From Prochlorococcus sp. AG-402-G22 (GTDB lineage: Bacteria; Cyanobacteriota; Cyanobacteriia; PCC-6307; Cyanobiaceae): DNA of 64,000 bases. The stretch's first letter is position 1. Every line of letters begins with the position of its first letter. The notes under the pieces were generated by a model that was not told the origin of the DNA, did not search any database, and saw nothing but the letters and a program-made list of their open reading frames with translations. The stretch covers positions 23,279 to 87,278 of the forward strand of contig QCHV01000005.1 in the NCBI GenBank assembly GCA_003217035.1, written 5' to 3'. Shown here piece after piece: positions 44,467 through 52,590 of the stretch. The position numbers were made by a program, and so were the translations under genes.

Positions 44467-45774
44467 TTGAATTCAATATCAACCAAAAATGGAGAAAAAA
44501 CATCTTTCTCCATTGTGATTATCTCTAATGGACCTGGAGAAATGTCTACTTGGGTCAAGCCTGTTACTGAAACACTGAGATCGAAATTATTGATACGACC
44601 TAATAATCCAAATTCAAAAATTGACCTAAGACTGGTTTTAGTTCCATGCCCAAATGCAACTGGCAATGAACATAAAGTGGCTAGGCAATGGAAATGTTTT
44701 GAAAGTATTACACCTGCAAAAAACTTCTGGAATTTGTTATTAGATCCAAAAAAATATTATTTTTGGCCTAAGAATGGGATTGTAATCTTTTTAGGTGGAG
44801 ATCAATTCTGGAGTGTACTTCTATCAGCAAGATTAGGCTACAAAAATATCACATATGCAGAATGGATTGCCCGATGGCCTCAGTGGAATGATCGTATAGC
44901 TGCAATGTCAAACAAAGTTAGAAATTCTTTGCCGAATAAACTAAAAAAACGCTGTGCAGTTGTTGGAGACCTAATGGCAGATCTAGGTAGCCAAGCCAAG
45001 AACAAGAGTCCTTTACCTGATGGGAATTGGGTCGCTCTATTACCAGGTTCAAAAAGGGCAAAACTATGCGTAGGTATACCATTCTTTCTTGAACTAGCAG
45101 ATCATCTAACAGATTTAATCCCAAGCTGTAACTTTCTAATACCAATAGCTCCAACAACTAGCATAAATGAATTCACTAAATATAGTGATAAGAAAAGGAA
45201 CCCAATAGCTCGGAAGTATTCCTCTGGTATCAATAAAGTAATCTCAGGTATTAATAGCAAAGAATATAAAAAATTAATTACAATTAATGGTACTGAAATA
45301 GATTTAATAGAAGAGAATCCTGCATACAATTTACTAAGCCAATGCGATTTGGCATTAACAACAATTGGGGCAAATACATCTGAGCTAGGTGCTCTGGGAG
45401 TGCCTATGATAGTTGTTGTTCCTACTCAACATATGAATGTAATGGAAGCATGGGATGGTGCATTAGGAATAATTGCTCGATTACCAATGTTGAAATGGTT
45501 TATAGGAATTCTTATTTCACTATGGCGAATGAGAAAACACGGATATATGTCTTGGCCTAATATAACAGCAAATAAAATGATTGTACCAGAAAGAATTGGG
45601 AATATATTACCTAAAGAAATAGCATATGAAGCATCAGAATGGCTGAAGTCACCCGATAGGTTAAAAGGTCAAAAAGATGATTTAAGAAGCTTAAGAGGAA
45701 ATCCTGGAGCTACAGAAAGGATGGTACAAGAAATTCTTGATTTAATACCATATGAGTTGAATGAATATATCTAA
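44467..45774 (+). CDS. Lipid-A-disaccharide synthase-related protein (LpxB-like)
   Basis: A 435-aa protein distantly related to the glycosyltransferase LpxB, of the cyanobacterial LpxB-related family. It includes ISNGPGEMSTWVKPVTETL near the N-terminus (the G-P/H-G-E-x-S motif of LpxB-like GT-B enzymes), GIVIFLGGDQFWSVLL, VALLPGSKRAKL and the C-terminal ALTTIGANTSELGALGVPMIVVVPTQ. Catalysis is inferred, and the product may not be lipid A in a picocyanobacterium. A TTG start at 44467 is used as no ATG lies before the motif. No lpx partner is in the window. Confidence 0.8.
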   Translation: MNSISTKNGEKTSFSIVIISNGPGEMSTWVKPVTETLRSKLLIRPNNPNSKIDLRLVLVPCPNATGNEHKVARQWKCFESITPAKNFWNLLLDPKKYYFWPKNGIVIFLGGDQFWSVLLSARLGYKNITYAEWIARWPQWNDRIAAMSNKVRNSLPNKLKKRCAVVGDLMADLGSQAKNKSPLPDGNWVALLPGSKRAKLCVGIPFFLELADHLTDLIPSCNFLIPIAPTTSINEFTKYSDKKRNPIARKYSSGINKVISGINSKEYKKLITINGTEIDLIEENPAYNLLSQCDLALTTIGANTSELGALGVPMIVVVPTQHMNVMEAWDGALGIIARLPMLKWFIGILISLWRMRKHGYMSWPNITANKMIVPERIGNILPKEIAYEASEWLKSPDRLKGQKDDLRSLRGNPGATERMVQEILDLIPYELNEYI

Positions 45775-45787
45775 CTTAATTAAATAA

Positions 45788-46867
45788 TTACCATGGGTCT
45801 TCTATTGAATCTGGATTGGGCTGATTATTAGTTGTTTCATTTGTTGAAATTTGATCAGTATCTGGATTTTGTATATCTATTGGCTCCACATCAAGTAATT
45901 CATCAGAATTTACAATAGACCTCCTAGGGGGGAACTTATTTTTATTCGAAGACTTTTCCCTAGATTCAATAGTTTCAGCAGACAAATAGTCTTCTTCCTG
46001 AAGCTCAAAACCTTCGTTAATTTCATCAGGGTAACTATTAAGATTAGAAGAAGGGGGCGAAGGCAGATCTTCCATATATCGAGACTTTAATTTCCTAAAT
46101 TTATTTGTATCATCAACTTCCACATATTCTAGTTCTTGTTCCTCTTGATTAAATACTTCTTCGGACGAAGCTTGGAGAAATTTTTCATCAGAAACCAAGT
46201 CCTCTCCAGAGGAAAGTTGATTCTCAACTGGCACAAGATTAACTCTATATCTTTCTCTTTCCCTTTCTTCCCAACTAGAGCCTCCAACGCCCAGTTTTTC
46301 TAAAAGACCACTACTTAACTGCTTAAGTTTTTCTTCAGCTCCCTCATAAACGATAATTCTGTCAGCACCACTACTTACAATTTCATCTACTGGGATTTCC
46401 CAAGTACTTAAAACTCCTTCACCTAAAAGAGGAACTCCTAAAGCACCCATAACTAAGCTCATCAGTTCGCCAGTTTCAATATCAAAAGAAAATCCCAGTA
46501 CCCTGCCTAACTGTTCTCCTGACTCAGTAATAACTTGACAGTTAATTACTTTGCTAAATCGCTCAGAATCAAACTCTTCACTTAGAGAATCAATAGAGTC
46601 CACTAAAATGACATCTCCCACCTGACGAATTCGATCAAGAAGCATCCACTTAGGAAGACCGGGTAAAAAACGAGTTAAAGGATTATCTCTTAGACCAAGA
46701 GCAACAACTTCCCTTCGATCAATATCTACAACCACTTCTCCAACTACTCCCAATCTACGACCTGTATCCCTAGTAATCACTTGTGTCCCCATCAATTCAG
46801 CACGAAGCCATAGCCTGTCACTTGGGACTGTTTCAGTTGATTCTTGAGGGAATGGTGTATTTGTCAA
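45788..46867 (-). CDS. PRC-barrel domain protein
   Basis: A soluble protein of unknown function with two PRC-barrel units: RLWLRAELMGTQVITRDTG to about residue 95, and VINCQVITESGEQLGRVLGF to about residue 195. A strongly acidic, serine- and glutamate-rich tail of about 150 residues follows (probably disordered). From the TTG at 46867 the protein is 359 aa and begins MTNTPFPQESTETVPSDR, a natural N-terminus; another TTG at 46957 would add 30 residues and overlap smc by 23 bp. PRC-barrels often mediate protein-protein contact in RNA processing or photosystem assembly. It follows smc on the same strand. Confidence 0.8.
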   Translation of the reverse strand: MTNTPFPQESTETVPSDRLWLRAELMGTQVITRDTGRRLGVVGEVVVDIDRREVVALGLRDNPLTRFLPGLPKWMLLDRIRQVGDVILVDSIDSLSEEFDSERFSKVINCQVITESGEQLGRVLGFSFDIETGELMSLVMGALGVPLLGEGVLSTWEIPVDEIVSSGADRIIVYEGAEEKLKQLSSGLLEKLGVGGSSWEERERERYRVNLVPVENQLSSGEDLVSDEKFLQASSEEVFNQEEQELEYVEVDDTNKFRKLKSRYMEDLPSPPSSNLNSYPDEINEGFELQEEDYLSAETIESREKSSNKNKFPPRRSIVNSDELLDVEPIDIQNPDTDQISTNETTNNQPNPDSIEDPW

Positions 46868-46934
46868 GCTGAGAATTGCAGGTATGGACAGTGCAAATGA
46901 TTTTGACTCAAGAGCAACAATAGATGAAATTGTT

Positions 46935-49900
46935 TCAAGCTGCAGCAGGCAAACCAACTACCTGAGTATGTGCACCTCGAGCTTGAGTAACACCAATAGT
47001 TCGAGTAGCAGCTGCAATCATTGGTCGCCGATGACTAACAACCATGAACTGTGCTCCATCAGCTTGAGAAGCAATTAAAGCAGACAAACGTTCAACATTT
47101 ACTCCATCCAGAAAACTATCCACTTCATCTAAAGCATAAAAAGGAGAAGGGCGAAAACGCTGCAATGCAAATAAGAAACTCAATGCTGTTAAAGACTTTT
47201 CACCTCCAGACATTGCAGCCAATCTTCTAACAGCTTTACCTTTAGGGTGTGCTACTAATGTCAAGCCTCCTTCCAGAGGATCATCTGCATTATCTAGTTG
47301 AAGGTGTCCATCTCCTTCAGAAAGACTTGCAAATATCTCACGGAAATATCCATCTACTGCTTTATATGCTTCCATAAAAGCTTCTTGTCGCAAAGTGGAA
47401 ACGTTTTCTACTCGTAAAAGCAATTCAGAGCGTTCTTCAGTCAGAACCTGAAGTTTCTCTTCCAAGTCTGCAAGCCTAGCTTCAAGCTTTTCCAATTCCT
47501 CCAAAGCAAGCATATTTACTGGTTCTAAAGCCTCAATACGACTTTCTAAATTTTTCAATAGATTTTGCAAATGATCCAACCCATTAGTTCTTACTTCTTC
47601 TGGTATCTCAGGCAATGGTTCGGGAAGCTCTTTCTCCAATTGAAGCAACCTACTTTCGCTAGCTCTAATCTCTTCTTCAAGGCTATGTATATCTTCTCTT
47701 AATCGTTCTAGCTGCCATTGTAAATCCTGAAATTTTTGCCTTTTCTCAGAAAGCTGCAATTCTGCCTGATCGCGTGCTTTCCTTTTTTCTCCAAAAGAAG
47801 CCTCTAAATCTTTTTTTTGTTCTTCAAGCTTTTCTCTAGTCTGAATTAAAAATTGGTTTTGCTCTTTCCACTTTTTATGTTGTTGCGTCAACAAGTCAAT
47901 TGACTCTTGCAACCGTTTCTGTTCAAAAACAAGTGAATTCTTTTGATCTTGCAGTCGCTCTGAATCCAACTCAAACTGCCTTTTCTTATTCAACAACTCA
48001 TCTCTTTCTTTTCTCGCTATTCCTAGATTTGTATCTGCTAATTCTAAATCCTCTTGTAAACTACTCAAATTTTCAGAATGTTGATCAGATTGCTCTAATT
48101 TATCTTTCTTATCTAAACTATTCAAAGAAGACTTCAATGGTTCGATTTCCTGAACAATTTGCTGCAATCTTTGTTTAAGTTGATCTCTTAGCTGATTCAA
48201 ACTTTTCAAACGTTCAGACCTCTCCTTGGTTCGATCTAACAAGGGAGCGTTTGTTCTTTTAAATGCAGATCTTTGAGCATCTAATGATGCTTGCCTTTGT
48301 TCTAATTTGGTAACTAAGGGCCTTATCTGATCTAAACAATTAACCAAGCACACCTCTTCTTTACGGCATTCAATAAGTGTCTCTCCAAGCTCAAGTAATC
48401 TTTGTCTTAATGGTTCTATTTCATCTGTTTCATTACTACTGCCAAAACTTAAAGAACTACTTCTTCTGGAAAAACTCCCTCCTGTCATTGCCCCACTCTT
48501 TTCTAAAAGTTCACCCCCAAGGGTTACAGAGCGATAAACACCCAAATGATTTCTGGCAGAATTTAAATCTTGAAATACAAGAGTGTCGCCAAATACATAT
48601 GAGAAAACACTCTGATATATTGATTCATGTTTAATTAAATCAACCGCTCTTCCAATTAAGCCATCAATATTTATGTTAGAAGGTCTAATGAATGCATTCT
48701 TATTGCTTTTCACATCTAAGGTCTTTATTTTATTTAATGGTAAAAATGTTAATCTTCCTGCTTTCTGATTGTTTAAAAGTGAAATTGCTTTAGCACCAAT
48801 TTTATCATTATCCACAACAATTTGACCTATTCTAGCTCCTGCTGCAACTTCAAGTGCTAATCGATGATGATCATCAACTTCTGCTAATTGTGCTACAGGT
48901 CCATGAATACCTTCTAAACCTGATGCAAGCAAAAGCCTCAAAGCACCAGTGCCCCTACTTTCTAGTAAAGTTTCTTTTCTACTTTCTAAACTGGCAATTT
49001 CTTTCTCCATCCTAGCTTGATCTTTCTCTAACCTTATCCGTGTTCTTTGTTGTATTGATAATTCCTCACTCTTCACCTTAATGTCCTGGTTTTTTTGAGA
49101 AATATCATTTAGAAGTGATTCCCATTCTTCATCAAGAATCTCCAATTCATTTTGTATTTTCTGATCTTCAACTGTATCGCGATTCTGATCAAGATTTAAT
49201 TCTTCTAATCTTTCATGTATTTGTAGCAATCTTTCATCCAATTTTTGCTTTTCTTCTTGAAGAGGGTTTAATTGTTCTTGAAGTTTATTCCGAGACAATG
49301 CAAGCTCCCTATGCTGTTCAACCCAAGCACCAGATCTACCTGCAACATCAGTCAATCTTCTTCTAGAAACTTCTACTGCAGATTGTGCAGAATTACATTT
49401 AGTTTCAGAAATCTCCAGCATAGATAATAATTTTTGTTCTTCTTTTTTTGAACTATCTTCTTTGATATCTTGATGACGAGAAATTAAATTTTCTCTTTGA
49501 GATTGAAGTTTTGCTCCTTCCTCCTTATTTTGAATTGCCTGTCTATCAAGTTCACGAGATTGAGTATCTAAACCTGCAATTTCTGCCTGAACAGAAATTA
49601 ATTTATCTTCTCCCAAAGCCTTAACTTCTTGTTGAAGTTTATCTAAAATTTCTGAAGATTTTTCAAGATTTTTTTCTAATTCTAAAAGGGTATTTTTATC
49701 AACAGTTTCTTTTTCAAGCAATTTTCTTTTTCGAATACCTAGGTCTTGAAAAGATTCCTTAGCAAACTCAAATGCAAGAACTAATTCTTGTTGTTTTGAT
49801 ACATGATATTCATCCTTTAACTTCTTATATAGGCGTGCCTTCTCAGAATCTTTCTCTAACCGATGTTTTGATGCTAGTAACTCTTGCTGAACAATTCGGC

Positions 49901-50534
49901 ATCGTTCCTGTCTCTCAAATACATCGTCGAGCTTTTTACGAGCTTGATCAATCCTATGGTCAAAAAGCGCAACGCCTGCTAATTCATCAATCAACTCTCG
50001 TCGATCTTTATTACTCATAGAAACAATACGTGTAACATCCCCTTGCATGACTACATTGCTGCCTTCTGGATCAATGCGAAGTCGTCGCAATTGCGTTTGA
50101 AGTTGCTGCAAAGTACATGCATCTCCATCTGAGCTATAAGTCGAGCTATAAGAACCACCTGGCATCACCCTTAAACGTCGAGAAACTGTCCATTCAGTTT
50201 GATCAGACTTAATCCATGGGCCATCTTCAGGGACTTCTAAGCCATCTTCAGCAGGATCAGGCGTCCAATCTTTCAAATCAAATCTGACACTTACAACTGT
50301 TTCCGCAGACTTACCGGTTTTTAAAGACCCACTATTGACCAAATCAGGAAGCCTGTCCGCACGCATTCCTCTACTTGTAGCTAAACCAAGGCAAAACAAA
50401 ATTCCATCAAGAATATTGCTTTTACCAGACCCATTAGGTCCAGTTACAACAGTAAAACCTTCATCCAAGGGGATCTTCATAGATCCCCCAAAGGATTTAA
50501 AACGGGTAAGCTCTACCTGATTGATGTATACCAA
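46935..50534 (-). CDS. smc: Chromosome segregation protein SMC
   Basis: SMC forms a ring-shaped dimer that organises and segregates the chromosome. The product (about 1199 aa) has the N-terminal Walker A GPNGSGKSNILDGILF, long coiled coils (about residues 170-500 and 680-1010), the hinge centred near residues 515-640 (GIHGPVAQLAEVDDHHRLAL to a glycine-rich TLGGELLEKSGAMTGGSF), and the C-terminal signature AMSGGEKSLTALSFLFAL with Walker B FYALDEVDSFLDG. From TTG at 50534 the N-terminus MVYINQVELTRFKSFGG matches cyanobacterial SMCs; an in-frame TTG at 50558 would add eight residues. It is followed by the PRC-barrel gene on the same strand. Confidence 0.96.
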   Translation of the reverse strand: MVYINQVELTRFKSFGGSMKIPLDEGFTVVTGPNGSGKSNILDGILFCLGLATSRGMRADRLPDLVNSGSLKTGKSAETVVSVRFDLKDWTPDPAEDGLEVPEDGPWIKSDQTEWTVSRRLRVMPGGSYSSTYSSDGDACTLQQLQTQLRRLRIDPEGSNVVMQGDVTRIVSMSNKDRRELIDELAGVALFDHRIDQARKKLDDVFERQERCRIVQQELLASKHRLEKDSEKARLYKKLKDEYHVSKQQELVLAFEFAKESFQDLGIRKRKLLEKETVDKNTLLELEKNLEKSSEILDKLQQEVKALGEDKLISVQAEIAGLDTQSRELDRQAIQNKEEGAKLQSQRENLISRHQDIKEDSSKKEEQKLLSMLEISETKCNSAQSAVEVSRRRLTDVAGRSGAWVEQHRELALSRNKLQEQLNPLQEEKQKLDERLLQIHERLEELNLDQNRDTVEDQKIQNELEILDEEWESLLNDISQKNQDIKVKSEELSIQQRTRIRLEKDQARMEKEIASLESRKETLLESRGTGALRLLLASGLEGIHGPVAQLAEVDDHHRLALEVAAGARIGQIVVDNDKIGAKAISLLNNQKAGRLTFLPLNKIKTLDVKSNKNAFIRPSNINIDGLIGRAVDLIKHESIYQSVFSYVFGDTLVFQDLNSARNHLGVYRSVTLGGELLEKSGAMTGGSFSRRSSSLSFGSSNETDEIEPLRQRLLELGETLIECRKEEVCLVNCLDQIRPLVTKLEQRQASLDAQRSAFKRTNAPLLDRTKERSERLKSLNQLRDQLKQRLQQIVQEIEPLKSSLNSLDKKDKLEQSDQHSENLSSLQEDLELADTNLGIARKERDELLNKKRQFELDSERLQDQKNSLVFEQKRLQESIDLLTQQHKKWKEQNQFLIQTREKLEEQKKDLEASFGEKRKARDQAELQLSEKRQKFQDLQWQLERLREDIHSLEEEIRASESRLLQLEKELPEPLPEIPEEVRTNGLDHLQNLLKNLESRIEALEPVNMLALEELEKLEARLADLEEKLQVLTEERSELLLRVENVSTLRQEAFMEAYKAVDGYFREIFASLSEGDGHLQLDNADDPLEGGLTLVAHPKGKAVRRLAAMSGGEKSLTALSFLFALQRFRPSPFYALDEVDSFLDGVNVERLSALIASQADGAQFMVVSHRRPMIAAATRTIGVTQARGAHTQVVGLPAAA

Positions 50535-50614
50535 CAGGACCAAAGCTATAGAGACCAAAGATTAGCGAACCCTTGAAGAAGCTCAAGTGGTAATTACTAA
50601 ATAAAATTGAATTT

Positions 50615-50974
50615 TTAAAAAAAAAGTCTGCAATAATTATTCGAAATTTCTAAACAGCCTGAAATAGTTTCACTAACTAGGGTTATCAAAATTGCAGCTT
50701 GATCATTTTCGGGCAGAGATCCCAAGAAAATACCTCCTCCAACCCGTTTTGCCCAACCTCTTCCACCTGACACTATAGATTCATTCCTTTCTAACCAGTA
50801 AAGCTTATGAGGAGTTTGCAGAAGAGCAGAAACTGGAGGACCATCCAGAATAGGGATTTTTTCTAATTTCCAAGTTCTACAATGTTGGTCTTCTTCTATA
50901 AGCAAATCGTAATGAAGTCCATCTATTACATTTTTAGCGACTCTATGTTCAAGAATAACCCAACGATTTTTCAT
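50615..50974 (-). CDS. Hypothetical protein with similarity to the LigD 3'-phosphoesterase domain, 119 aa
   Basis: The 119-aa protein contains RWVILEHRVAKN near the N-terminus and GLHYDLLIEEDQHCRTWKL at about residues 19-37. Order and spacing (His10, His21-Tyr-Asp23, a Trp in the third strand) recall the phosphoesterase domain of LigD, which reads EHHATRLHWDLRLE-like. The C-terminal half includes HKLYWLERNESIVSGGRGWAKRV. No ligase or polymerase domain is attached. Function as a stand-alone 3'-end DNA or RNA repair phosphatase is an inference; it could equally be a cyanobacterial family with only a shared fold. Confidence 0.55.
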   Translation of the reverse strand: MKNRWVILEHRVAKNVIDGLHYDLLIEEDQHCRTWKLEKIPILDGPPVSALLQTPHKLYWLERNESIVSGGRGWAKRVGGGIFLGSLPENDQAAILITLVSETISGCLEISNNYCRLFF

Positions 50975-51019
50975 TGATTAACAACAAAGCAATAAACCTG
51001 GGTCATCATATTTATAGTT

Positions 51020-51223
51020 CTAGTGTAAATTAGCTTGCTCTTTTCCCAAAGCAATTTTAGTAGAAAGATTAGCTATAGCAGTCTTTTTTTGATTCAATTT
51101 TAATAATTCAACAGCAATTTCTCTTAAAACCTCAATATCTTGACAGTCATTAATCGCTCTGGAGAGTTTTTCAGCATAAAACTTCTGCTGCAAGGTTAAT
51201 TTTAAATCTTTCTGGTTAGGCAT
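51020..51223 (-). CDS. Small helical hypothetical protein, 67 aa
   Basis: A 67-aa soluble, helical, lysine-rich protein with the core LTLQQKFYAEKLSRAINDCQ and IEVLREIAVELLKLNQKKTAI. The pattern resembles a group of short cyanobacterial proteins that I have seen annotated only as hypothetical. ATG start. It lies 45 bp from the 119-aa gene on the same strand. Confidence 0.62.
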   Translation of the reverse strand: MPNQKDLKLTLQQKFYAEKLSRAINDCQDIEVLREIAVELLKLNQKKTAIANLSTKIALGKEQANLH

Positions 51224-51346
51224 AAAGCAAGTAAAATAATTAGAAAAACATCTTATAAATAAAAAATTCGTTTATAACAATTAAGAGGTAAGCAATAGCT
51301 GCTATAGGGCCTATGGCAATAATTAATAAAATCGTTTACAGCAAAA

Positions 51347-51370
51347 TAAACCCCTAACTATAGGGGTTTA
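51347..51370 (-). terminator. Perfect 10-bp-stem hairpin, likely terminator of the 43-aa gene
   Basis: TAAACCCCTA (51347-51356) and TAGGGGTTTA (51361-51370) form a perfect stem with the loop ACTA. On the minus strand the hairpin is followed by TTTTGC, a short T-tract. It lies 28 bp past the stop codon of the 43-aa gene, so it is a good intrinsic terminator for that gene. Confidence 0.75.
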
Positions 51371-51398
51371 TCACGAAAACAATACCTGTTAATTAACT

Positions 51399-51530
51399 TC
51401 AGTCGCCTGGTACAAATCGCAAAGCCACAAGAAGCAAGCTACCTGCGCCTGCAATTGAAGCAGCAATTAAGCCGAAATCGGTAGGGATGGTTTTGGATGC
51501 AAAAAACATTGCAGACAACCCGACGTCCAT
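51399..51530 (-). CDS. Small single-helix membrane protein, 43 aa
   Basis: An ATG-started frame of 43 aa (begins MDVGLSAMFFASKTIPTDFG) with one membrane helix (LIAASIAGAGSLLLVALRF) and the end VPGD. The size and shape are those of small photosystem or NDH-1 subunits, but I cannot match it to a named one. A strong terminator follows it, which supports a real transcript. Confidence 0.6.
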   Translation of the reverse strand: MDVGLSAMFFASKTIPTDFGLIAASIAGAGSLLLVALRFVPGD

Positions 51531-51742
51531 GATTGCTAAATAAGATACACAAGACGTTTAGCACTAGAAGCCTTCATATAGCAAATAAATGTAAGCAAAA
51601 AAGACTGTGAAATGTCATCAAAGCTTGTAAAGCAAACTCTGAAAATAACCTCAAAACTTGCGTTGATTTGAAAAGATCATTGGTAAGAAGGGTTCCATTG
51701 AGACTCAGTGCTCCCTACGCTTTAGTAAATAGTCAGGATTTT
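51531..51742. other. Intergenic region, no gene seen
   Basis: A 212-bp gap between a minus-strand and a plus-strand gene, holding both promoters. It is AT-rich with no clear operator. The TTG at 51668 could extend the downstream gene, but the ATG at 51743 has a better ribosome-binding site. Confidence 0.4.
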
Positions 51743-52198
51743 ATGGAATCAGTGAATTCCTCATCCTACGAAGCCCAGGCATCAGTTAACACTGAAGCTG
51801 ATAAAGATCTTTCTGAGCAATGGTTCAGTGATCAATTTGAAGCTTTGCTTCCCAGGATTCAAGAACGATGGCCTGCAGTTGCCAAACAAACCTTAGAGGC
51901 CACTAAAGGAAGCTTGGATGAAATGGTTCGGGTAATTTCTCTCCATTCAGGGAAAACAACCTATGGAGTAAGAGAACAACTTGAAGAACTTTTGAACACT
52001 GCTACAGATAGAACTAAAGATCTTGCCGAAAGCTTAGAGCCTCTAGAAAAACAACTAGAAGAGCTACTGGATGAGTTGAATGAAACATTGAGACCTCGAA
52101 TTGAAAAACCTATAAGAAAAAGGCCTTTACTTGCAATTGGCTTGGCGACTGGCATAGGGGTTCTATTAGGAATCCTTCTTTCTGGAGGTAAAAGGTAG
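51743..52198 (+). CDS. DUF883/ElaB-like membrane-anchored helical protein
   Basis: A C-terminal tail-anchored protein. From the ATG at 51743 (CAGGA 5 bp upstream as ribosome-binding site) it is 151 aa: an acidic N-terminus, an amphipathic helical middle with coiled-coil heptads (LAESLEPLEKQLEELLDELN), and a C-terminal basic-then-hydrophobic anchor RKRPLLAIGLATGIGVLLGILLSGG. This end is typical of the ElaB/YqjD/DUF883 family, whose E. coli members bind ribosomes at the membrane. A TTG at 51668 would add 25 residues. It precedes a holin-like gene by 2 bp. Confidence 0.7.
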   Translation: MESVNSSSYEAQASVNTEADKDLSEQWFSDQFEALLPRIQERWPAVAKQTLEATKGSLDEMVRVISLHSGKTTYGVREQLEELLNTATDRTKDLAESLEPLEKQLEELLDELNETLRPRIEKPIRKRPLLAIGLATGIGVLLGILLSGGKR

Positions 52199-52200
52199 TA

Positions 52201-52590
52201 ATGGAAAATTCTCAACAATCCAAAAAAAATATGGGTGCTGCAGCAAGAGTTACTGCTCTGGCAAGTTCAGTAATGGACCTTCATGTTCGAATTGCTCTGC
52301 AGGAAATGGATCGTGAAAAGCGAAGATTAATCAGTGGAGGTATTTTTCTTGCAACAGGTGGAATTTTAATGTTATTCGCATTATTGGCCTGTGAAATATT
52401 ACTTGGCATTTGGGTTCACTCTAGGTTTAATGACAGCATTGAGGCGACACTAATAATTCTAAGTTTTCTGAACATAACACTTGCAGGACTTTCCTTAAGA
52501 CTTGGAGGACATCTAGCTAAAGGTCCTTACTTACCTGAAACTCTTGAAGGAATCACAAAAACAACTAGAGCTGTATTAGGAAAATCTTAA
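52201..52590 (+). CDS. Phage holin superfamily III-like (YqjE/DUF1469) membrane protein
   Basis: A 129-aa protein with an amphipathic N-terminal part (ARVTALASSVMDLHVRIALQEMDREKRR), two hydrophobic helices (about residues 47-67 and 80-97) and a short tail. This layout matches the YqjE/Holin_X group (DUF1469), often found beside DUF883 genes. Despite the name there is no sign of phage origin: it is in the core genome beside a DUF883-like gene. The stop codon overlaps the convergent methyltransferase gene in the TTAA at 52587-52590. Confidence 0.68.
   Translation: MENSQQSKKNMGAAARVTALASSVMDLHVRIALQEMDREKRRLISGGIFLATGGILMLFALLACEILLGIWVHSRFNDSIEATLIILSFLNITLAGLSLRLGGHLAKGPYLPETLEGITKTTRAVLGKS

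Noticed and set aside
46884..50520. Several + strand frames of 60-90 aa opposite smc and the PRC-barrel gene
   Set aside because: Antisense shadows of long coding sequence with no domain features.
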